Positions 1 through 5,018 of a stretch of 5,071 nt of DNA are shown piece after piece (position 1 is the first letter of the stretch; each line of letters starts with the position of its first letter). Both the position numbers and the translations under genes were made by a program. The notes under the pieces were generated by a model. It had not been told where the DNA came from. It saw nothing but the letters and a program-made list of their open reading frames with translations, and made no database searches. The stretch spans positions 1 to 5,071 of the forward strand of contig CALFNC010000448.1 of assembly GCA_937902605.1 (NCBI GenBank), written 5' to 3'. The DNA comes from an uncultured Acidobacteriota bacterium (GTDB taxonomy: Bacteria; Acidobacteriota; Thermoanaerobaculia; UBA5066).

Positions 1-1041
1 ATGCAGGCCCTGACCGAGCCGGCCTTTGACAAGGAGCGTCTCGACCTGGCCCGCCGGAGCGCCCGGCAGGCCCTTGATCGGCGCAATGACTCCGTCACGT
101 CGATCGCGCCCCTCCAGCTCGCCTTCCTGCTCTACGGGGATCGCTTCTTCCTGTCGCCCGACAGCACCGCCGCGAGCCTCGACTCGATCGGGCCGGAGGA
201 CCTTGCGGCGTTCCACGCGCGGCTCCTTCACCCGGCGAACTTCACCGTTGCCGTCTCCGGGAAGTTCGACCGGAAGGCGATGGTGGATCTCCTGAACCGG
301 ACGATCGGCGCGCTGAAGGCCGGGCCGGGCGCCCAGCCGAGCCCGAAGGTCCCGGTCCCTGACTTCCAGCGCACCCCGGGTCTCTACGTGACCGAAAAGG
401 ACGCGCCCCAGGCAATGCTGCAGTGGGTGGTCCCCGGCCTTCGCCGCTCGGATCCCGACTGGCACGCGGCGATGGTGATGAACCATATCCTCGGGGGGAG
501 CTTCACGGGCCGTTTGATGAAGCGGATCCGATCCGACGAGGGACTGACATACGGCGTCCGAACGGCGCTCGGGGAAGGGGCCTACTGGCTGGGAGACCTG
601 ACCGGCAGCCTTCAGACGAAGAACCGGTCCGTGGCGTACTGCCTCCGGATCGCGATCGAGGAGATGGGGCGGCTAAAGACGGAGCCGCTGTCGCCGGCCG
701 AGCTGAAGGCGATCAAGGACGGGCTCATCGAGTCGTTCCCCAGCCAGTGGGCGGGACGCCAGGCGACCGCGACGCGATTCGCAGAGGAGAACCTGCTCGG
801 CTGGCCGGAGGACTGGTGGGTCGACTTCCGCGAGAAGGTCCAGACGGTCACTCCGGCGGACGTCCAGCGGATGGCGAAGAGGATCCTCGACCTCGAGAGG
901 ATGGTCGTCCTGGCGGTGGGGAAGGCCTCCGAGATCGAGGTGGGCGATCCCGACCACTCGGGCGCCTTCCAGGATGCGGCGAAGCTGCCCCTGGTGCACC
1001 TGACGCTCCGCGACCCGCTGACGCTGAAGCCGGTGAAGTGA
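1..1041 (+). CDS. M16 family zinc metallopeptidase, C-terminal part (5' truncated)
   Basis: This is the C-terminal portion of an M16 (insulinase/pitrilysin/processing-peptidase) protein, 346 codons visible. Residues 1-105 match the end of the first M16 domain, with the typical PAFDKERLDLAR and the HPANFTVAVSGKFD strand. Residues about 125-310 form the second (M16_C) domain: DAPQAMLQWVVPGLRRSDPD, NHILGGSF (161-168), then RLMKRIRSDEGLTYGVRT, with the conserved Arg and Tyr184 region that contacts substrate in active family members. It ends at TGA 1039-1041. The catalytic HxxEH zinc motif and its third ligand lie upstream of the window. The first ATG coincides with base 1, but it sits inside the domain (the 'M-L-x-x-P-x-F' helix), so it is probably an internal Met and not the start. 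Whether the complete protein is a catalytic subunit or an inactive partner cannot be decided here. M16 proteins of this type in Gram-negatives are usually periplasmic. It faces the redox operon tail-to-tail and need not be related to it. Confidence 0.93.
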   Translation: MQALTEPAFDKERLDLARRSARQALDRRNDSVTSIAPLQLAFLLYGDRFFLSPDSTAASLDSIGPEDLAAFHARLLHPANFTVAVSGKFDRKAMVDLLNRTIGALKAGPGAQPSPKVPVPDFQRTPGLYVTEKDAPQAMLQWVVPGLRRSDPDWHAAMVMNHILGGSFTGRLMKRIRSDEGLTYGVRTALGEGAYWLGDLTGSLQTKNRSVAYCLRIAIEEMGRLKTEPLSPAELKAIKDGLIESFPSQWAGRQATATRFAEENLLGWPEDWWVDFREKVQTVTPADVQRMAKRILDLERMVVLAVGKASEIEVGDPDHSGAFQDAAKLPLVHLTLRDPLTLKPVK

Positions 1042-1089
1042 CGGGAAACGGGGGCTGGGCGTCTGCAACCGCGGGCGTCCCGGTTCCCG
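1042..1089. terminator. Candidate bidirectional terminator hairpin between convergent genes
   Basis: The gap between the M16 stop (1041) and the apbE stop (1097) holds an inverted repeat. CGGGAAACGGG (1042-1052) pairs with CCCGGTTCCCG (1079-1089), 10 of 11 positions complementary, around a 26-base loop. It begins immediately after the M16 stop codon and sits 7 bases beyond the apbE stop, where a shared terminator for convergent genes would be expected. No T-tract follows on either strand, so it is not a canonical intrinsic terminator. It could act with Rho or as a 3'-end stabiliser. A smaller competing stem (CCGGT 1080-1084 with ACCGG 1090-1094) overlaps its right arm. Confidence 0.5.
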
Positions 1090-1096
1090 ACCGGCG

Positions 1097-2077
1097 TCAG
1101 TGCCAGGACGCCCACACTCCCCCCGGAAGGTCCGAGAGGAATCGCATCCCCTCCGTCGCGAGAACGGCACCGTCCTCGGTGATCAGCGCCCCCTCGACAC
1201 CCGGCGTCTGCTCGAGGAGGGCAAGGCCGGCCTCGGGACCCAGCAGGAACGACGCGGTCGAGAGCTGGCCGGCCCGGAAAGCGGTCGGGGCGACGACCGT
1301 GGCCGAGGCGAGCCCGAGGGAAGGCCATCCGGTCCTGGCATCGAGGATGTGGTGGTAGTGGACGCCGTCATTCCAGAATCCGCGCTCATAGTTTCCGGAC
1401 GTCGCGACGCCGACGTCCCCGGGGGCCCGGACCGCGAATCGGCAGCGCTGTCGGTCCCTCGGGTCGAGAACGCCGATCTTCCACGGTCGCCCGTCTCCCC
1501 GGAACCCGATCGTCCTCACGTCGCCCGCGAAGCTGACGACGGCGGCCCGGACCCCGTCTGCGCGGAGGAGCTCGGCGGCGCGATCCGCGGCGTATTCCTT
1601 GCCGACGCCTCCGAGGTCGATCTCCATCCGAGCGTGCCTGAGGAAGACGGTCCCATCTCGTAGGGAGACTGCGCCGGCGTCCACCAAGGGAAGAACGGCC
1701 TCGATCTCCTCTGGCGAGGGAACGTGACCGCCCGAGAAGTTCCAGGCGCGCCGGAGCACGCCGACCGTCGGGTCGAAGCAGCCGCCCGTCAGACGCGCGA
1801 GGTCGAGAGCTGCCCCTACGAGGAATTCGGTCTCGTCGTCGACGGCAACCGGGGTCCGCCCCGCCTGCCGGTTGATCTCGGAGACGACGCTCGATTCGCG
1901 GTAGCGGGAGAATTTCAGCTCGATGCGCCGAGCCTCCCTCTCCACGGCGCGGGCGAGGCGTTTCGCGTGGTCCTGGCCGCGATCGTCGACGAACTGCACG
2001 GAGGCGCCCCCTCCCATGAGGGCGAACCGCGTCGTGAAGAGGGCGGCGTCCTCACGATGCTCGCTCAGTATTTCCAC
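1097..2077 (-). CDS. apbE: ApbE-family FAD:protein FMN transferase
   Basis: The family transfers FMN from FAD, with Mg2+, to a Ser/Thr of target proteins. The protein has 326 residues, normal for the family. Visible landmarks are FSRYRESSVVSEINR (56-70), TGGCFDPTVGVLRRAW (97-112), DLGGVGKEYAADRA (154-167), VVSFAGDVRTIG (180-191), ATSGNYERGF (225-234), YHHILDARTGWPS (241-253) and APTAFRAGQLSTASFLLG (263-280). Two deviations from the textbook enzyme are seen. The usual N-x-G-G-D is S-F-A-G-D, and the Asp of A-D-x-L-[A/S]-T that binds Mg2+ in characterised ApbE proteins is Gly270, while Thr274 is kept. The GKEYAADR form and an A-G-x-L-S-T segment recall a subgroup I remember, so this may be a lineage trait and not decay. 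The start is GTG at 2077, overlapping the end of the DUF3570 gene by 13 bases; no good ribosome binding site is evident and ATG at 2017 (Met21) is the alternative. No signal peptide or lipobox is seen with either start, which is unusual if the target is extracytoplasmic. It is last in the operon. Confidence 0.94.
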   Translation of the reverse strand: MEILSEHREDAALFTTRFALMGGGASVQFVDDRGQDHAKRLARAVEREARRIELKFSRYRESSVVSEINRQAGRTPVAVDDETEFLVGAALDLARLTGGCFDPTVGVLRRAWNFSGGHVPSPEEIEAVLPLVDAGAVSLRDGTVFLRHARMEIDLGGVGKEYAADRAAELLRADGVRAAVVSFAGDVRTIGFRGDGRPWKIGVLDPRDRQRCRFAVRAPGDVGVATSGNYERGFWNDGVHYHHILDARTGWPSLGLASATVVAPTAFRAGQLSTASFLLGPEAGLALLEQTPGVEGALITEDGAVLATEGMRFLSDLPGGVWASWH

Positions 2078-3288
2078 GTGAACCCGACGGTCACCGTGTA
2101 GATCGTCATGTCCGCCGCGGAGACGGTCCCTGCGCCGCGCGCGGCGGGCGTGCTCGCAATCGGGGTCACGCGGTCGCGTCCGGTCTGAGACTGGTACGTG
2201 GCGGCAAAATTCACGGCGAGCTGTTCGTCGATCTTCTTCGTGAAGCCGAGGCCCCCGAGGATGCTGGAGAGCGCCGAGAGGCGGTAGTCGGCCGACATGT
2301 ACATCTCGGGCGACGAAAAGAGCTGGCCGTAAAACGAGGCGGCTGTCTGCGTGTAGAGGCGGACCCGGGGGGAGATGATCCAGTCAGAGTCCAGCTTCTG
2401 GTCGTACGTGACGTCCAGAGTGTGCGCCTGGACCGACCAGTCGTCGCGGTAGTAGCGGTAGCTCGCCTTGATCGCTCCGTCCCAGGGGAAGTAGTGGGCG
2501 TACTTCGTGACGAGTGCCCATCGGGACCTGGTGTCGGGGCGATGATCGGGAGTCGTGATCGTAGTCCCGATGGGTCCGATGGGGACGATCTTGTAAGGGT
2601 CGTCGAGGTAGCCCGACTGGTTCATGAGGGACCCGGAGACGTCGACTAGGTCGCGCTCTCCCAGGATCCAGGTCCACCCGAGGGAGAAGCCGTTCGTGTT
2701 CTTGTTGAAGTGGAGGTTGTTCGTGACGGGATCGACAAAATCGCGGGCCAGCGATGCCCCGAAGTGAAGCGTGCCCCGGCCGCCCGCCATCGTCCAGGCG
2801 TCGCTGATCCCGACGCTCCGGGCGGTGTAGTCGTTCTCCTTCGCATACGACACCTCGATCGATGGGAGATGAGCACCGAACTTCTTGCCGTAAGAGAGGC
2901 CGATCGACTTCCGGGTGTCTTTATACGTGGTCTGGGGGATGTTGCCGGACGTGCCCGCTTTCCCAGAGGCGGATGTGGTCGCGTCGGCGGTGGGGTAAGC
3001 GCCAGACGGCGAAGCCCCGGATATCGCGTCGTAAGCGAGGAGGAGATCGATGTTTCCCCACTGGTCGCCGAGGTCCTGGTGAAGGAGGACCATGGGGTTG
3101 ACGACCTGGGTCCGGCCATCGGACTCCTTGTAGAAGAGGAACTTCGTGTCGACACTCGACTGCCCGAGAGCGTCGCGCGAAGCAAGAGCGCCGAGGCCGG
3201 CGACGACCCAGGGAAACTCGCGTAGAGCCGGGCGCGTTCGCCGCCTGTCCGGACCCGATACGGGAACGAGACTCTCAGTTGCAGCCAC
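2065..3288 (-). CDS. DUF3570 family outer-membrane beta-barrel protein, putative flavinylation substrate
   Basis: The gene encodes a 407-residue protein that I assign to DUF3570 from FYKESDGRTQVVNP (52-65), followed by a first barrel hairpin ending in the family motif DAISGASP (87-94). The rest is alternating polar/hydrophobic strands rich in Tyr, Trp and Gly, such as ALVTKYAHYFPWDGAIKASY. It ends in FTWKY, the C-terminal aromatic expected of a BAM-inserted barrel. The N-terminus has an Arg-rich stretch (RRRTRP), a short hydrophobic core (WVVAGLGALA) and probable cleavage near ALG-Q, consistent with a signal peptide. I chose GTG 3288 because AGGAGG lies 5 bases upstream. GTG 3309 in the same frame would add seven residues but lacks such a site. 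It overlaps the thioredoxin gene by 14 bases and apbE by 13, so co-translation is likely. DUF3570 has no established function known to me. D-A-I-S-G-A-S fits the ApbE target consensus, so covalent FMN on Ser93 is inferred. Confidence 0.86.
   Translation of the reverse strand: MAATESLVPVSGPDRRRTRPALREFPWVVAGLGALASRDALGQSSVDTKFLFYKESDGRTQVVNPMVLLHQDLGDQWGNIDLLLAYDAISGASPSGAYPTADATTSASGKAGTSGNIPQTTYKDTRKSIGLSYGKKFGAHLPSIEVSYAKENDYTARSVGISDAWTMAGGRGTLHFGASLARDFVDPVTNNLHFNKNTNGFSLGWTWILGERDLVDVSGSLMNQSGYLDDPYKIVPIGPIGTTITTPDHRPDTRSRWALVTKYAHYFPWDGAIKASYRYYRDDWSVQAHTLDVTYDQKLDSDWIISPRVRLYTQTAASFYGQLFSSPEMYMSADYRLSALSSILGGLGFTKKIDEQLAVNFAATYQSQTGRDRVTPIASTPAARGAGTVSAADMTIYTVTVGFTWKY
3007..3030 (-). 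other. Putative ApbE flavinylation motif (DAISGASP) in the DUF3570 barrel
   Basis: These eight codons read D-A-I-S-G-A-S-P (residues 87-94 of the DUF3570 protein). Known ApbE targets such as NqrB, NqrC and RnfG carry D-x-x-[S/T]-G-A-[T/S], with FMN on the final Thr/Ser. Here that residue would be Ser93 (codon 3010-3012). The motif follows the second predicted beta-strand (NIDLLLAYD), so it would sit in a turn of the barrel. The fit is seen directly; the modification is inferred from the motif and the adjacent apbE. Confidence 0.6.
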
Positions 3289-3982
3289 AGCCGCCTCCTG
3301 ACGCCCCACCGTTGCCGGCGGCGGCCTCCTTGCTCGCGTGGATGTGCTCCCTCAGCACCTGAGTCAGCGGATCTCCGTCCAGGCTCATGATCGGGTCCGC
3401 GAGATACCCGCGCTGCCAGGCTTTGATCTTCCCGGTCGCCTGGAGGCTCGATGAGACGCGAACCCCGGTCGACGGCTTGAGCGATCCCCCGGAAAGGAGC
3501 GTGTCGATGGCTGCCTCGAGCTTCTCGTGGACCTTCTGGCTCCCACCCTCGAACCTTGCGACGACCTGACCCCCGCGGTCGAGGAGGAGCGTCGTCGGCA
3601 TCGCGACGACCTGGAACGCGGTTCCCGATGTGCCCGCGGAGTCGATGACGACCGGGAACCGGACCGGAACGGCGTCCAGGAACGCGAAGATTGCGTCTGG
3701 GTCGTCCTGCAGCGTCAGGCCGACTACCTGCAGACCCTGCGACTCGTACTTGCCTTGGAGGACATCGAGGCGCGGAAAGCTCGCCCGGCACGGGACGCAC
3801 CAGGGTGCCCAGAAGTCGAGGACGACGACCTTGCCGCTCAGGGACTCTAGACGAAACGCTTGGCCGTCACGGGTTCGTAGATTCAGCGCGAGTAGGGGTC
3901 TCGATTCCGTCTCGGCTGCGTAGGCCGAAGCCGCGAGGACTCCGAGAAGTCCCCAGAGGACAGCACAGTACATTTTCAGCAT
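3275..3982 (-). CDS. TlpA-like periplasmic thioredoxin fused to a C-terminal DUF4266 domain
   Basis: The 235-residue protein has three parts. Residues 1-23 are a Sec signal peptide (Lys3, hydrophobic core LWGLLGVLAA, cleavage near AYAA-E). Residues about 28-165 are a TlpA/ResA/AhpC-TSA-type thioredoxin fold with WCVPC (61-65), the cis-Pro region AMPTT (Pro129) and a C-terminal helix. Residues about 186-235 match DUF4266: IKAWQRGYLADPIM, GDPLTQVLREHIHASKEA, a Gly/Ala linker, and terminal GGGCGCN with Cys232 and Cys234. DUF4266 is usually a separate small lipoprotein; here it has no signal peptide of its own and is joined by a Gly/Ser-rich linker (about 165-185). The thioredoxin part presumably reduces or exchanges disulfides in the periplasm, and its closest candidate substrate is its own CGC tail. 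The start is ATG 3982: an in-frame TAG (3992-3994) lies only three codons upstream, leaving ATG 3973 as the sole alternative, which would drop Lys3. No strong ribosome binding site is seen. The DsbD-alpha gene ends 82 bases upstream, and the DUF3570 gene overlaps its end by 14 bases. Confidence 0.92.
   Translation of the reverse strand: MLKMYCAVLWGLLGVLAASAYAAETESRPLLALNLRTRDGQAFRLESLSGKVVVLDFWAPWCVPCRASFPRLDVLQGKYESQGLQVVGLTLQDDPDAIFAFLDAVPVRFPVVIDSAGTSGTAFQVVAMPTTLLLDRGGQVVARFEGGSQKVHEKLEAAIDTLLSGGSLKPSTGVRVSSSLQATGKIKAWQRGYLADPIMSLDGDPLTQVLREHIHASKEAAAGNGGASGGGCGCN
3294..3299 (-). promoter_or_regulatory. Shine-Dalgarno site AGGAGG setting the DUF3570 gene start
   Basis: A perfect AGGAGG, read on the minus strand, lies 5 bases before GTG 3288. 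It lies within the codons for the Ser-Gly-Gly just before the GCGCN end of the thioredoxin-DUF4266 protein. It favours 3288 over the in-frame GTG at 3309, and indicates that translation of the barrel starts while ribosomes finish the upstream gene. Confidence 0.75.
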
Positions 3983-4064
3983 CTCGCGCGACTAGGATGC
4001 AATCTCGATACCACGCGATTGTCCTGCCGCGAGGACGGAGAAGGCCGCAGCCGCAAGAGAAGGG

Positions 4065-4556
4065 TCAGCGGACCGCGAGTTTCGCTTCGAGAGGGACCTT
4101 CTCTGGCATAAAGCACTGCTCCTCGTTGCAGGCCTGGTAGCCGAGGTTTCCGGAGAGGGAAACCGTTCCGTTAGCGCCTGCTGCCAGGTCGAGGTCGGTC
4201 TCGAAACGAACCGTTCCCTCGTAGACCCGGAGCGGCTTATCCGAGAAGGCAAACTTCTTCTCGACATGCTTCGGGTACCGGATCGGGGAGAGCTTACCGG
4301 CGGACGCCTTGAGGGTCAGATCCGTCGGGATGAGGAAGTCCTCGGCCGGGGTATGGCTGTTGACGTGCCACTTCGGCCCGAGCGTCATCTCCACGACGAC
4401 GGTCGTCTTGGCTCCAGCAACGACACTGGCGGGAGGAACGAGACGAACCTTCACGTCTGGCTTTTGGGCCAGGAGCGACGGGGACGCCGCGAGTATCGCG
4501 ATGGCAGTGAGAAGGAACGGGGCAAAGGGACGGACGCGGAGGGCATTTCGGTGCAT
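4065..4556 (-). CDS. Stand-alone DsbD N-terminal (alpha) domain protein, periplasmic thiol reductant
   Basis: The 163-residue protein consists of a signal peptide (Arg-rich MHRNALRVRP, hydrophobic FLLTAIAILAA, cleavage near LLA-Q) and one DsbD N-terminal domain of immunoglobulin-like fold. Typical landmarks are GPKWHVNSHTPAEDFLIPT (60-78), YPKHVEKKF (94-102), a YEGTVRFE strand (112-119) and the redox-active pair YQACNEEQCFMPE (Cys143, Cys148) with C-x4-C spacing. In full-length DsbD this domain takes electrons from the membrane domain and reduces periplasmic partners. Here the membrane domain and C-terminal thioredoxin are absent, so it would depend on a DsbD/CcdA/ScsB-like protein encoded elsewhere. 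The obvious partner is the TlpA-DUF4266 protein 82 bases downstream. I start at ATG 4556 because it gives a clean signal peptide; the frame extends upstream to 4670 but adds only non-signal-like sequence. GAGGAA at 4568-4573, 11 bases before the ATG, is a possible though distant ribosome binding site. It is the first gene of the operon. Confidence 0.9.
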   Translation of the reverse strand: MHRNALRVRPFAPFLLTAIAILAASPSLLAQKPDVKVRLVPPASVVAGAKTTVVVEMTLGPKWHVNSHTPAEDFLIPTDLTLKASAGKLSPIRYPKHVEKKFAFSDKPLRVYEGTVRFETDLDLAAGANGTVSLSGNLGYQACNEEQCFMPEKVPLEAKLAVR

Positions 4557-4699
4557 TCTCTTTACGTTTCCTCGGTCAGGTTGTTCGGCGTTCAGACGGT
4601 GGAAGTGTAGCCCGGGAGAGGTTGCCGTTACGCGCGAGTCTAGCGGTCCCCTCACCGACCTGAGCTCCACGCTGCTCGAAACGACGGAGGGAGAGGCAG
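4557..4699 (-). promoter_or_regulatory. Upstream region of the redox operon, presumed promoter
   Basis: This is the only non-coding stretch ahead of the four co-directional genes, so the operon promoter is expected here or just beyond. I see no convincing -35/-10 pair: TACACT, read on the minus strand near 4606-4611, resembles a -10 box but has no matching TTGACA-like box at proper distance. No operator-like palindrome, riboswitch or attenuator was recognised. The region abuts an orphan GGDEF fragment, so its far end may not be the native neighbour. Confidence 0.35.
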
Positions 4700-4816
4700 T
4701 CTCGCATCGGCGCGATATGTTTCGACCCCACCGAGGACGGCATCGACGAGCTCCTCAGGCAAGCGGACGAGCAGATGTACCGCGTCAAGTCCGAGGGCAA
4801 GAACCGCGTCTCGATC
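4700..4816 (+). pseudogene. Orphan C-terminal fragment of a GGDEF (diguanylate cyclase) domain
   Basis: Read from 4700, the frame gives SRIGAICFDPTEDGIDELLR (residues 1-20), then QADEQMYRVKSEGKNRVSI. This is the characteristic end of a GGDEF domain: the S-I-G-A strand, D-E-L-L-R-x-A-D helix, M-Y-x-x-K and G-K-N-R-V. The GG[D/E]EF active site and the first two thirds of the domain are absent. The frame is closed upstream by TGA 4661-4663, and there is no start codon before the conserved part. A full domain would need several hundred more bases on this strand, but those positions are the DsbD-alpha gene on the other strand. Removing one C near 4705 would join the frame to the neighbouring one as GEAVSIGAICF, a better GGDEF strand, suggesting a one-base indel. 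Downstream the frame stays open to the adapter without recognisable protein. It is either a gene remnant or a chimeric join near the contig end. Confidence 0.7.
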
Positions 4817-4913
4817 GAGGACCGGACTCAGCCGATGGGCGAGAGGCCGGTGCCACGGCAGCCGGCGGCCGGCGTTCGTAAACGGCGGCATGGAGCATGC
4901 GTCATACCGTCCA

Positions 4914-5018
4914 ATGAGTTCGACCAAGGACAGACCATGCCAGAAAGACGTCGCACCGGGGCGGAACTGGCATTTCTTTCGCTCGCTTCTCCTCGCCGCG
5001 GCCACCGTCATCGTCCTC
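4914..5018 (+). CDS. Possible start of a membrane or exported protein, cut by adapter
   Basis: From ATG 4914, 35 codons read MSSTKDRPCQ then KDVAPGRNWHFFRSLLLAAA and TVIVL. A charged, soluble start is followed by a hydrophobic run, as in an N-terminal membrane anchor or signal sequence. An in-frame ATG at 4890 (MEHASYRP) is an alternative start; neither has a clear ribosome binding site. The biological sequence ends at 5018, where adapter begins, so the 3' end is missing and any codons beyond are artificial. The family is not recognisable. The call rests only on composition and the Met, so a chance frame is possible. Confidence 0.3.

Noticed and set aside
423..1358. A 311-codon open frame on the + strand overlapping the M16 gene and the apbE 3' end
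   Set aside because: It is Gly/Arg/Pro-rich, has no recognisable domain and runs across two well-supported genes in other frames. Long chance frames are common in GC-rich DNA.
3619..3660. IDSAGTSGTAF in the thioredoxin, considered as a second flavinylation motif
   Set aside because: The spacing does not fit D-x-x-[S/T]-G-A-[T/S] and the segment is part of the normal thioredoxin fold.
2646..3800. A 384-codon open frame on the minus strand overlapping the thioredoxin and DUF3570 genes
   Set aside because: The translation is Arg/Ser/Pro-rich without domains, and the two genes it overlaps have clear families, signal peptides and motifs.
3992..4267. A minus-strand frame ending just before the thioredoxin start, with an Ala-rich hydrophobic tail, considered as a frameshifted continuation of the DsbD-alpha protein
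   Set aside because: The DsbD-alpha domain is complete at its own stop (4065) and the tail matches no membrane domain of DsbD. The 82-base gap reads as an ordinary spacer.
4600..4660. -10-like hexamers (TACACT, TAGACT) upstream of the operon
   Set aside because: No -35 box at 16-18 bases accompanies them. Single hexamers of this quality occur by chance.
4309..4881. A 190-codon open frame on the + strand antisense to the DsbD-alpha gene and running through the GGDEF fragment
   Set aside because: Most of it is the antisense of a real gene with no domain. Only about 4655-4703 might belong to the GGDEF remnant through a frameshift, which is noted with that feature.
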